Positions 6,355 to 12,795 of a stretch of DNA of 12,795 nt are shown here, piece after piece. Source of the DNA: an uncultured Collinsella sp. (GTDB lineage Bacteria > Actinomycetota > Coriobacteriia > Coriobacteriales > Coriobacteriaceae); NCBI GenBank assembly GCA_900548565.1, contig URKV01000044.1, positions 1 through 12,795 of the forward strand, read 5' to 3'. The position numbers and the translations under genes are program-made. The first letter of the stretch is position 1. Each line of letters opens with the position of its first letter. The notes under the pieces are model-generated. The model was given only the letters and a program-made list of their open reading frames with translations, was not told the DNA's origin and did not search any database.

Positions 6355-6822
6355 CTAAAACGCCTTCTCGTTCAAGAATTCCCTGAACGCGGGAATGTCA
6401 AAGCCAACGAGACCACGCCCGCGCTCTCCGATGACGCCGTCCTCGAGGAGGCGGCGCTTGTATTGGCTTGCATAGTTGCTGGCGACGCCCATACGCTTGG
6501 CAATTTCTGAGACCCTGCTGGGGCCAGAATCGGGCAGCATCGCGAGTAAAAACTCAATGTCTTTATCGGAAAGCTCCCGATAGGTCGTTTCGAGAGAAGC
6601 CCGATGCCATGCTTCTCGAGTTGCCTGAAGATGCCATTCATGCACGTGCGCCAGTTGCCCTGGGCTTCTTGAACATATGTCCAATCGATGCCCACTGGAC
6701 CAATTTGAACGCCGTTCATGCGCGCGTGAGACTGTGAAAGGTAGCTATCTGCCGCTTCTTTGGTTCGCTCGATAATATCTTCGAGCATGCCTGGCATGGC
6801 GGAGCCATTTGCTGTACTCCAT
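6355..6822 (-). pseudogene. Decayed ATP-binding-protein gene (C-terminal winged-helix remnant)
   Basis: The last 80 residues, from ASLETTYRELSDKDIEFLLA through RMGVASNYASQYKRRLLEDG to VGFDIPAFREFL (stop 6355-6357), look like the C-terminal winged helix of large AAA-type ATP-binding proteins common in Actinobacteria. No Walker A or B motif exists here. A start ATG at 6822 has AAGGAG (6828-6833) at 5-nt spacing but terminates after 25 codons. The protein-like middle part (GMLEDIIERTKEAADSYL to FRQLEKHG, about 6600-6790) is in a different frame, and the C-terminal part returns to the frame of the start. At least two frameshifts plus loss of the ATPase core are therefore needed. I do not recognise the middle part; it may be an unrelated fragment. 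Lies downstream of the parC terminator and has its own upstream region. Confidence 0.6.
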
Positions 6823-6831
6823 GGTGGCTCC

Positions 6832-6868
6832 TTTGCAAGTTTTGCTAACTTTTGCAAGTTTTGCTAAC
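6832..6868 (-). repeat. Two tandem 18-bp repeats in the leader of the decayed gene
   Basis: TTTGCAAGTTTTGCTAAC occurs at 6832-6849 and exactly again at 6851-6868, a period of 19 bp. Each copy contains the palindrome GCAAGTTTTGC (GCAA / TTGC around GTT). The first copy overlaps the ribosome binding site of the minus-strand start at 6822. The arrangement fits paired operator sites or a translational control element; the function is inference. Confidence 0.75.
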
Positions 6869-6904
6869 GATTGACCAAAGGGCATCGAAGCAGTGGCGCT
6901 GACA

Positions 6905-6953
6905 TTTTTTACGCAGAAAAATAAGCAGAAATCAATTTATCTGCGTTAAAAAA
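6905..6953. promoter_or_regulatory. AT-rich inverted repeat with three ACGCAGA-type sites
   Basis: TTTTTTACGCAGA (6905-6917) is mirrored by TCTGCGTTAAAAAA (6940-6953) with a single extra base. A third, weaker copy AAGCAGAAAT is at 6923-6932 in the direct orientation. The block lies just upstream of the decayed minus-strand gene, where its promoter should be, and about 12 bp beyond the parC terminator. It is probably an operator/promoter block; a stem-loop is also possible. Confidence 0.5.
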
Positions 6954-6964
6954 TAGTTGAGAAG

Positions 6965-7013
6965 AAAAACGACGAGTCCCGGGCGCAATGCCGTTGCGTT
7001 CCGGGCCTCGTCG
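6965..7013 (-). terminator. Rho-independent terminator of the parE-parC operon
   Basis: On the minus strand CGACGAG (7013-7007) and CCCGG pair with CCGGG and CTCGTCG (6976-6970), giving a GC-rich stem with a further GCAA/TTGC inner pairing, followed directly by TTTTTC (from 6969). It begins 37 nt after the parC stop. This is a textbook intrinsic terminator. Confidence 0.92.
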
Positions 7014-7049
7014 CTTTGCGAAGTATCTAACGATCTCGTTGCCGTCGTC

Positions 7050-9290
7050 CTAGTCAAACAGGCTCGGCATGTCGTTTTCCTTCATGAGGGCACCGGCGGA
7101 GGGCAGACTCTGCGCGGTGAACTTCTCGGCCGAGACGCCGGCGCCAAGAATCTCCTCGGTCGTGCCGACGGTGGTGACCAAGCGACCCTTCTTGGCCGTA
7201 AAGGCTTGGACGCCCTGCGTGTTGGTGGTCGTCTTGGTCTTGAGCAACGACGTGTTGAAGTTCATCAAACGATAGTCGCTCGAGACCAGTGCGATGTCGC
7301 GGTCTTCCTTGAGCACCTGGGCATACAGCAGCTTGCTGCCACCGTAGATGGCGTTCTTGAGGCGCTTGCGGTTGGTCTTGGTGACGTATCCAGAAAGCGC
7401 GACGCGCACCACGCGGCCGTTCTCAAAGACGAACAGCACGTCGGCCTTGTAGTCCTCGGGGTCAATGACCCAGATGACGCTCTCGTCGGGTTCCATCTCA
7501 AGATCGGTCGGCAGGTACGAGCCCAGCTGGGCCGACTTGGTATCCTCAAACGCCGCGACCTTGCACTTGTACACCTGGCTCTTGTTGGTAAAGACCAGCA
7601 ACTCGTGGGTGTTGGAGGACGGGAACTCGATAAAGGGTTTGTCGCCGTCCTTGTACTTGAGCGTGGCGGCCTTCTTGAGCACTCGGTCGGTCATCTTTTT
7701 GAGGTAGCCATCGCGCGAGAGCATGATGGTGACCGGGTACTCCTCGACCTCGGGCTCCAAGCTTACTTCGATAACCTCATGGGGCTCGATCCTGCCCGTG
7801 CGGCGCGGCATCACATACTTCTTGTTGACCGCGGCCAGCTCGTCGCTGATGACCTTCTTGATGTTCTCCTCGCTGGAGAGGATCTCCTCAAGCTCGGCAA
7901 TCTCGCCCTCAAGCTTAGCGATGTCCTTGGTGCGGTTGAGGATGTACTCCTCGTTGATGTTGCGGAGCTTGAGCTCGGCAACAAACTCGGCCTGGGTCTC
8001 GTCGATGTCGAAGCCGCGCATAAGGTTGGGCACGACCTCGGCCTCGAGCTTGGTGCCACGGATGATGGCGATCGCCTTGTCGATGTCGAGCAGGATCGCC
8101 TCGAGGCCGTGCAGCAGGTGCAGGCGCTCGGACTTTTTTCCCAGGTCAAAGTTAATGCGGCGACGCGTGGACTCAATACGCCACTTGACCCACTCGTGCA
8201 GGATCTGACGCACGCCCATAACGCGAGGGTAACCATCGACCAACACGTTGAAGTTGCACGAGAACGAATCCTGCAGCGTGGTCGAGCGATAGAGCTTGGC
8301 CATGAGCTTGTCGGGGTCGACGCCGCGCTTAAGGTCGATGGCGATGCGCAAGCCCGAGAGGTCGGTTTCGTCGCGGATGTCAGCGATCTCCTTGACCTTG
8401 CCCTCTTTGGAGAGCTTGACGATGCGCTCGATGATGACATCGGTCTTGGTGGTGTAGGGAATCTCGTAGACCTCGATGATGCGCTCTTCGGGAATCCAGC
8501 GCCAGCGGGAGCGGATCTGGAAGCTGCCAAGGCCGGTCTCGATAATCTTTTCCATCTCCTCGCGGCGGTAGATGATCTCGCCGCCGGTCGAGAAGTCGGG
8601 CATGGGCATGTATTCGAGCAGGTCGCAGTCGGGGTCCTGCAGGTAGTGCATTGTGGCAGTGCAGACCTCGTTGAGGTTGAAGCCGCAGATGTCGGACGCC
8701 ATGGCGACACCGATGCCCTTGTTGGCTGAGACGAGGATATTGGGGAACGTGGTGGGAAGCAGGCGCGGCTCCTTCATGGCGCCGTCGTAGCTGTCGACGA
8801 AGTCGACCGGGTCCTTGTCGATGTCCTTGAAGATCTCGGCGCTGATGGGGGAGAGCTTGGCCTCGGTGTAACGCGAGGCGGCGTAGCTCAGGTCGCCCGA
8901 ATAGTACTTGCCAAAGTTGCCCTTCGACTCAACGAACGGTGCGAGCAACGCCTCGTTGCCGGTTGCCAGACGCACCATCGTCTCGTAGATTGCGGCGTCG
9001 CCGTGCGGGTTGAGCTTCATGGTCTGGCCCACAATGTTGGCGCTCTTCTGGCGCTCGCCCTTGAGCAGGCCCATCTTGTACATGGTGTAGAGCAGCTTGC
9101 GGTGCGAGGGCTTAAAGCCGTCGATCTCGGGGAATGCACGCGAGACGTTGACGCTCATGGCGTAGGGCATGTAGTTGACCTCGAGCGTCTGCGTAATCGG
9201 CTGATCGGTGACCTCGGAGTGCAGGCCGATGACGTTCTCGGCGTTGACCTGCTTTTTCTTAGGCTGGTTCTTCGTCTTCTTCTTTGCCAC
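7050..9290 (-). CDS. parC: DNA topoisomerase IV-like subunit A
   Basis: 746 residues; the DNA breakage-reunion subunit of a type IIA topoisomerase, working with the subunit B gene just upstream to decatenate or relax DNA. The winged-helix region has GFKPSHRKLLY (58-68) and NPHGD (94-98). The catalytic tyrosine is Tyr141 in AASRYTEAKLS, preceded by Arg140. The coiled-coil tower follows (about 390-480). The C-terminal part from about 510 has only a few beta-propeller blade repeats and no QRRGGKG-type GyrA box, which argues against gyrase and for a topoisomerase IV-like enzyme. The start codon is GTG (9290-9288) with AGAGGA a few nt upstream; the N-terminus is Lys-rich. 45 nt separate it from parE. 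It ends before a clear terminator. The ParC name is by family and context; a chromosomal gyrA elsewhere is assumed. Confidence 0.93.
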   Translation of the reverse strand: MAKKKTKNQPKKKQVNAENVIGLHSEVTDQPITQTLEVNYMPYAMSVNVSRAFPEIDGFKPSHRKLLYTMYKMGLLKGERQKSANIVGQTMKLNPHGDAAIYETMVRLATGNEALLAPFVESKGNFGKYYSGDLSYAASRYTEAKLSPISAEIFKDIDKDPVDFVDSYDGAMKEPRLLPTTFPNILVSANKGIGVAMASDICGFNLNEVCTATMHYLQDPDCDLLEYMPMPDFSTGGEIIYRREEMEKIIETGLGSFQIRSRWRWIPEERIIEVYEIPYTTKTDVIIERIVKLSKEGKVKEIADIRDETDLSGLRIAIDLKRGVDPDKLMAKLYRSTTLQDSFSCNFNVLVDGYPRVMGVRQILHEWVKWRIESTRRRINFDLGKKSERLHLLHGLEAILLDIDKAIAIIRGTKLEAEVVPNLMRGFDIDETQAEFVAELKLRNINEEYILNRTKDIAKLEGEIAELEEILSSEENIKKVISDELAAVNKKYVMPRRTGRIEPHEVIEVSLEPEVEEYPVTIMLSRDGYLKKMTDRVLKKAATLKYKDGDKPFIEFPSSNTHELLVFTNKSQVYKCKVAAFEDTKSAQLGSYLPTDLEMEPDESVIWVIDPEDYKADVLFVFENGRVVRVALSGYVTKTNRKRLKNAIYGGSKLLYAQVLKEDRDIALVSSDYRLMNFNTSLLKTKTTTNTQGVQAFTAKKGRLVTTVGTTEEILGAGVSAEKFTAQSLPSAGALMKENDMPSLFD

Positions 9291-9335
9291 GATTTCCTCT
9301 TGAACTTCTTGTGGGCCGTCGTTATCGATTTGCTG

Positions 9336-11333
9336 CTATTGCAGGTCCAGCTGGTCCAGGTATTCCTTGCCGTGCTCGGAGATATGGCGCTTGCGGCCCG
9401 CCTCGTCGTTGCCCAGCAAAAGGTTGAACATAGTCTCCATCTTGGTGACGTCCTCGGGTTCAACCTTGATCAGGCGGCGCGTCTCGGGGTTCATGGTGGT
9501 GAGCCACATCATGTCCGGATCGTTCTCACCAAGACCCTTGGAGCGGTTGATCGAGCATTTTTGGTCGCCGATCTCCTTGAGGATGCCGTTCTTCTCGAGC
9601 TCGGTGTAGGCAAAGTAGGTCTTTTCTTTGCAGTTGATTTCGTAGAGCGGCGACTCGGCGATATACACGTAGCCCTCGTCGATAAGCGTGGGCACCAGTC
9701 GATAGAGCATGGTGAGTACGAGCGTGCGGATGTGATAACCATCGACGTCAGCGTCCGTACAGATGATGACCTTGTTCCAGTTGAGGTTGTCCAGGTCAAA
9801 GGCGCCAAGATTCTTGATGCGCTTGTCCTTGATCTCCACGCCGCAGCCCAGCACGCGCATGAGGTCCATGATGATGTCGGACTTAAAGATGCGCGGATAG
9901 TCTTCCTTCAGGCAGTTGAGGATTTTGCCTCGGACGGGCATGACGCCCTGGAACTCGGCATCGCGCGACGTACGAATGGCGCCTGCTGCCGAGTCGCCCT
10001 CTACGATATAGATCTCGCGACGGCTCTTGTCCTTGGAGCGGCAGTCGATGAACTTCTGCACTCGGTTGGCCATGTCGGTCTTCTGCTGCAGGTTGGTCTT
10101 GATGCTCTGGCGCGTTTTCTCGGCATTCTCGCGCGAGCGCTTGTTGATGAGCACCTGCTCCATGATCTTATTGGCGGCGTCCTTGTTCTCGATCAAGTAG
10201 GTCGAGAGGCGCTCCTTAAAGAATGCCGTCATGGCCTGCTGGATAAAGCGGTTATTGATGGCCTTCTTGGTCTGGTTTTCGTAGGACGTTTGGGTGGAGA
10301 AGCAGTTGGTCACCAGCACCAGGCAGTCTTGGATGTCTTGCCACTTAATGCCGCTCTCGTTTTTGTTGTACTTGCCTTGATTCTTGATGTAGGCATCGAT
10401 GGCGCTGGTCAGAGCGCTGCGGGCGGCCTTTTCGGGCGAACCGCCGTTCTCGAGCCACGATGAGTTGTGGTAGTACTCCTGCATTGTGAAGGTGCGCGAG
10501 AAACACATGCATGCGGTGATTTTTACGTTGTAGTCGGGCAGGTCCTCACGATCGCGACCGCGACGGTCGGCTTCGATAAAGAAGGGCTCGGTGAGGTAGT
10601 CGGTACCGACCTTCTCGAGCACATAGTCCTCGATGCCCTTGGGGTAGCAAAAGTCCTCTTCGGAAAACTCGCCATCGTCGCCCTCGATGCGCAGACGGAA
10701 GGTCACGTTGGCGTTGACCACGGCCTGGCGGCGCATGGTCTCGCGATACCACTCGTGGGGAATGCTAATCGAGGTAAAGACCTCAAGATCGGGACGCCAC
10801 TTGATGGTGGTGCCGGTGCGTTCCTCGTCGCTGGGCTCAATCTCGAGTGCCTTCTTTTTGGCGCCGACGACCTTGCCCTTTTTAAAGTGCAGGGAGTACT
10901 TGTTGCCGTCGCGCCAAACTGTGACGTCCATGTACTCGGAGGCGTACTGGGTCGCGCACGAACCCAGGCCGTTGGTGCCGAGCGAGAAGTCGTAGTCGCC
11001 GCCCTGGTTGTTGTTGTACTTGCCGCCGGCATAGAGCTCGCAAAAGACGAGTTCCCAGTTAAAGCGCTTCTCGGAGGGGTTCCAGTCGAGCGGGCAGCCG
11101 CGGCCGTTGTCCTCTACCTGAATGGAGCCATCGCGAAAGGCGGTAAGGGTGATGAGCTTGCCGTAGCCCTGGCGCGCCTCGTCAACGGCGTTGGACAGGA
11201 TCTCGAAGGCGGCGTGTGCACAGCCATCGAGTCCGTCCGAGCCAAAGATGACGGCGGGGCGCAGACGTACGCGCTCCTCGTCCTTGAGCTGGCGGATACT
11301 GTCGTTACCATAGTTTGCGGTGTTTTTTGCCAT
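9336..11333 (-). CDS. parE: DNA topoisomerase IV-like subunit B
   Basis: 665 residues; the ATPase and TOPRIM subunit. GHKL ATPase motifs: FEILSNAVDEA (Glu44, Asn48, Asp51), VEDNGRGCP (Asp75), the ATP lid DYDFSLGTNGLGS (113-125) and GTTIKW (174-179). The transducer lysine lies in the QTK loop (354-356). The TOPRIM domain has YIVEGDSAAGA (442-452), MPVRGKILN, and the metal-binding CTDADVDG (525-532); RSKGLGE (597-603) follows. EGDSAAGA and PVRGK differ from the common EGDSAGG and PLRGK, marking a divergent branch. Start ATG 11333 has a purine-rich GAGAGAG 5 nt upstream and AAGGAG further away. First gene of the operon with parC downstream; a plausible promoter is at 11388-11416. Confidence 0.94.
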   Translation of the reverse strand: MAKNTANYGNDSIRQLKDEERVRLRPAVIFGSDGLDGCAHAAFEILSNAVDEARQGYGKLITLTAFRDGSIQVEDNGRGCPLDWNPSEKRFNWELVFCELYAGGKYNNNQGGDYDFSLGTNGLGSCATQYASEYMDVTVWRDGNKYSLHFKKGKVVGAKKKALEIEPSDEERTGTTIKWRPDLEVFTSISIPHEWYRETMRRQAVVNANVTFRLRIEGDDGEFSEEDFCYPKGIEDYVLEKVGTDYLTEPFFIEADRRGRDREDLPDYNVKITACMCFSRTFTMQEYYHNSSWLENGGSPEKAARSALTSAIDAYIKNQGKYNKNESGIKWQDIQDCLVLVTNCFSTQTSYENQTKKAINNRFIQQAMTAFFKERLSTYLIENKDAANKIMEQVLINKRSRENAEKTRQSIKTNLQQKTDMANRVQKFIDCRSKDKSRREIYIVEGDSAAGAIRTSRDAEFQGVMPVRGKILNCLKEDYPRIFKSDIIMDLMRVLGCGVEIKDKRIKNLGAFDLDNLNWNKVIICTDADVDGYHIRTLVLTMLYRLVPTLIDEGYVYIAESPLYEINCKEKTYFAYTELEKNGILKEIGDQKCSINRSKGLGENDPDMMWLTTMNPETRRLIKVEPEDVTKMETMFNLLLGNDEAGRKRHISEHGKEYLDQLDLQ

Positions 11334-11387
11334 ACTCGCTCTCTCGGTGCTCCTTTGCTGCGTTTAAGTCATATAGATAGTCAAGGT

Positions 11388-11416
11388 AGCATAGCCCAGC
11401 CCACAGACGATTCCAA
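11388..11416 (-). promoter_or_regulatory. Candidate parE promoter
   Basis: On the minus strand TTGGAA (11416-11411) and TATGCT (11393-11388) are separated by 17 nt, each matching 4 of 6 consensus positions, about 55 bp before the parE start. No better pair is seen between 11340 and 11460. Confidence 0.45.
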
Positions 11417-11428
11417 CCAACACGAAAT

Positions 11429-11501
11429 CCATCGAACAATCGTTCGGAGTACGATGGAGATTCGTTTACTCGGACAAACCGAGTCGGTTCTGACCGAGTA
11501 A
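11429..11501. repeat. Cluster of nested palindromes between parE and the XRE gene
   Basis: Four inverted repeats lie close together: CCATCG (11429-11434) with CGATGG (11452-11457); CGAAC (11433-11437) with GTTCG (11442-11446); TTACTCGG (11466-11473) with CCGAGTAA (11494-11501); and the near-contiguous palindrome AACCGA-G-TCGGTT (11477-11489) nested inside the last. All are perfect. They lie just upstream of the candidate parE promoter and about 70 bp before the XRE promoter. Role unknown; a dimeric regulator or an RNA structure are both possible. Confidence 0.65.
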
Positions 11502-11540
11502 GTTTGAATAGCGAACCGAAGTTGTAATGTCCGCATGGTG

Positions 11541-11630
11541 ATGACAGACATGGTTTTCATAATGACAGATATAGTTGACATTGCCTGATGGATGCAATAT
11601 ATTTCCGTCATGTTGCAACGGATATCTGTC
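11541..11630 (+). promoter_or_regulatory. XRE operon promoter with three GACAGAYAT operator-like sites
   Basis: TTGACA (11575-11580), a 17-nt spacer and TATATT (11598-11603) form a near-consensus sigma-70 promoter. ATGACAGACATGGTT (11541-11555) and ATGACAGATATAGTT (11562-11576) are direct repeats 21 bp apart, the second touching the -35 box. A third copy, ATATCTGTC (11622-11630), is inverted and lies after the transcription start. Flanking a promoter on both sides is the classic layout for repression, most simply by the XRE protein encoded downstream (inference). Confidence 0.75.
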
Positions 11631-11651
11631 CATTACTACGAAAGGAACTCC

Positions 11652-11882
11652 ATGCCGGGCAAAAGGAACCTACGCATGAAGGCGGCGCGCGCGGCGGTTG
11701 GCCTTTCGCAAGCTGACCTGGCCGAGGCCGTGGGCGTTACGCGCCAGACCATCGGCCTGATCGAGGCGGGCGGCTACAACCCCACGCTCAATTTGTGCGT
11801 GGCAATCTGTAAAGCGCTACGCGTTACGTTGAACGACTTGTTTTGGGAAGACGAGAGCGACGTCGACCCTGACGCTCTTTAG
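11652..11882 (+). CDS. Small XRE-family helix-turn-helix regulator
   Basis: 76 residues, essentially one lambda-repressor-like domain. Helix-turn-helix: LSQADLAEAVGVTRQTIGLIEAG (18-40), followed by the family pattern YNPTLNLCVAICKALRVTLNDLF. The acidic tail is short, so no ligand or protease domain is present. ATG 11652 is chosen because AAAGGA lies at 11641-11646; the frame is open to 11592, but that start would fall in the promoter and add non-family residues. It is 9 nt before a membrane-protein gene with which it forms an operon; such XRE plus small membrane protein pairs are frequent in Firmicutes and Actinobacteria. Probably represses its own promoter through the GACAGAYAT sites. Confidence 0.92.
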   Translation: MPGKRNLRMKAARAAVGLSQADLAEAVGVTRQTIGLIEAGGYNPTLNLCVAICKALRVTLNDLFWEDESDVDPDAL

Positions 11883-11891
11883 GAGTTCGCT

Positions 11892-12476
11892 ATGAAATTT
11901 GAAGATTTAAAACTCGTGCAAAAGTGGCGTGAATATGCCGGCCCAAAGGATGAGCGCCTGGAGGCCGAGAGCGCGAAGATCTACAAGATTGGTTTCGTGC
12001 TGCTTTCGTTTGGCATGTTGATGATCTTTTTCTACCAGTTTATAGCTCGACAGGTTGCGTGGGTTCACAGCGACGCCAGTGAAATGCCGCATGGCTTTGC
12101 AACGCCGTTCGAGGCAGCCATGTATTTGTGGCTCGTTCTCGTGATGTTGATTTGCGCAGGACTGCAAACGCGGAAGGGCTATGTCGATACCAATCGTTTT
12201 GGGCAAACCGAGCATCTTCCTGTTGGATATTTCCTGCTTGTCAGCGGTCTTAGCGGCGCCGCGTTCGCTCTTGTTATTGCCGCAATGCGCTGTATCGCTG
12301 AGGCGCAGATCGTACCGCTCGAAAGCGTCTTTTGGTTGGCGAACCTGGCCACGGGCGTGTTCTGCGGTGCGACGATTTTCGCGGCCACGTTTGCTGCCCT
12401 GTGCGCAACGTTTTTCACGGCGAAAAGACGCCGTGCCAAGCTCGAGGCAGAACTCGACTCCTCTGACGACATCTAA
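11892..12476 (+). CDS. Four-TM membrane protein partner of the XRE regulator
   Basis: 194 residues with four hydrophobic segments at about 32-52, 76-92, 110-133 and 147-175, a charged cytoplasmic N-terminus (MKFEDLKLVQKWREY) and a basic then acidic C-terminus (KRRRAKLEAELDSSDDI). It resembles the small uncharacterised membrane proteins encoded next to XRE regulators (DUF6773-like, from memory and not checked). Function unknown; a role with the regulator in envelope signalling is inference. ATG 11892 has TAGGAG overlapping the stop of the upstream gene, with a 6-nt spacer, so the two are translated from one message. A terminator follows. Confidence 0.85.
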   Translation: MKFEDLKLVQKWREYAGPKDERLEAESAKIYKIGFVLLSFGMLMIFFYQFIARQVAWVHSDASEMPHGFATPFEAAMYLWLVLVMLICAGLQTRKGYVDTNRFGQTEHLPVGYFLLVSGLSGAAFALVIAAMRCIAEAQIVPLESVFWLANLATGVFCGATIFAATFAALCATFFTAKRRRAKLEAELDSSDDI

Positions 12477-12481
12477 TGCGT

Positions 12482-12519
12482 AATGGGCTGGCTCTGGGTA
12501 TTCAGAACCAGCCCATTTT
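12482..12519 (+). terminator. Intrinsic terminator of the XRE-membrane protein operon
   Basis: AATGGGCTGG (12482-12491) pairs with CCAGCCCATT (12508-12517); TCTG (12493-12496) pairs with CAGA (12503-12506) inside, around a 6-nt loop, and TTTTG follows. It starts 6 nt after the stop codon. As it faces a convergent gene ending at 12567, it may serve both directions. Confidence 0.9.
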
Positions 12520-12566
12520 GATGTTCGATGAGCCGAGTCGGCGCCTCTCACAAAAGTAACTAGGAG

Positions 12567-12795
12567 CTAGCGAGGCCTATCCGAATTGGCCTCATTGGCG
12601 GTGTCGATCTCGAGCGCCGTGCGGCGGGCACTGTAGGCGATAAGGCCGGCGCCTGCCGCGGCGAGTGCTGCAGCGGCTGCCGTGAGGGGAGCGTTGGCAT
12701 CGCCCGTGCCCGCAAGCGCGCCCGCTTTTCCGGAACGCTTGTTATTGCCGTGGTCCTTGTCGCTGCCAGAGCCGCTGCTGCCACCGGAGCTGCTT
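12567..12795 (-). CDS. C-terminus of a surface protein with LAGTG sorting signal (5' part missing)
   Basis: The last 75 residues of a protein whose N-terminal part lies beyond the right edge. A Ser/Gly linker (SSSGGSSGSGSD) and a basic stretch are followed by LAGTGDANAP, an Ala/Leu-rich hydrophobic segment (LTAAAAALAAAGAGLIAY), ARR, and a 16-residue polar tail ending at TAG 12567-12569. This is a cell-wall sorting signal with Ala in place of Pro. LAxTG motifs are the known substrates of class E sortases in Actinobacteria. The tail after the basic residues is longer than usual. Another open minus-strand frame over the same bases (12560-12784) is a shadow. Confidence 0.75.
   Translation of the reverse strand, partial: SSSGGSSGSGSDKDHGNNKRSGKAGALAGTGDANAPLTAAAAALAAAGAGLIAYSARRTALEIDTANEANSDRPR

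Noticed and set aside
6957..8729. 590-residue plus-strand open frame opposite parC
   Set aside because: Leu/Val/Asp/Gly-rich shadow typical of the strand opposite a GC-rich gene; it begins inside the parC terminator and has no domain signature.
9003..11501. 486- and 344-residue plus-strand open frames opposite parE and the start of parC
   Set aside because: Same antisense artefact; the minus strand carries all GHKL and TOPRIM motifs.
1..12795. CRISPR array, tRNA, rRNA or complete insertion sequence
   Set aside because: No regularly spaced repeats, no cloverleaf or rRNA sequence recognised, and no transposase or matching terminal repeats with a target duplication were found by eye.

Overview
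The window looks like a draft-assembly contig from a high-GC, low-complexity-free member of the Coriobacteriia, most like Collinsella. This is an inference from GC-rich third codon positions, the paired topoisomerase IV-like genes, the sortase-anchored surface proteins and the style of the regulators; no rRNA or marker gene confirms it. The first 50 bases are not genomic: they are an Illumina Nextera P5/i5/Read-1 adapter with the transposon mosaic end, so the left edge is a contig end and the peptide extensions that read into it are artefacts.

Region 51-3041: three consecutive minus-strand sirtuin-like genes (A 1376-2341, B 674-1372, C 51-686, the last cut by the contig end) form a tightly packed operon. 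A and C have the signature of class M (SirTM) ADP-ribosylating sirtuins. B keeps the Rossmann core but has lost the zinc module and the key glutamine. A TetR-family regulator is divergent from the operon across a 143-bp intergenic region that carries a repeated 10-mer. As read, the tetR gene is interrupted by a frameshift.

Region 3038-3869: a small cupin (minus) is divergent from a HxlR/YodB-type regulator (plus) with a conserved N-terminal cysteine. A perfect 8-bp inverted repeat lies in their shared intergenic region. Region 3870-4475 holds a strong hairpin, a good ribosome binding site and a short Cys-rich reading frame that appears frameshifted at its start.

Region 4476-6325: an LPVTG-anchored surface protein (minus), a gene-poor stretch, an Isf-like flavoprotein (plus), and a 12-bp-stem hairpin separating it from the next, convergent gene. 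Region 6355-6960 is a decayed gene on the minus strand, with the C-terminal winged-helix part of a large ATP-binding protein family, and a repeat-rich upstream region.

Region 6965-11333: a parE-parC operon (minus) encoding a divergent type IIA topoisomerase, with a promoter, a 45-nt intergenic gap and a clear rho-independent terminator. Region 11334-12519: a structured intergenic region with several palindromes, then a consensus promoter flanked by three GACAGAYAT sites driving an XRE regulator and a four-TM membrane protein, closed by a terminator. The right edge holds the C-terminus of a second surface protein with a LAGTG-type sorting signal, cut by the end of the window.
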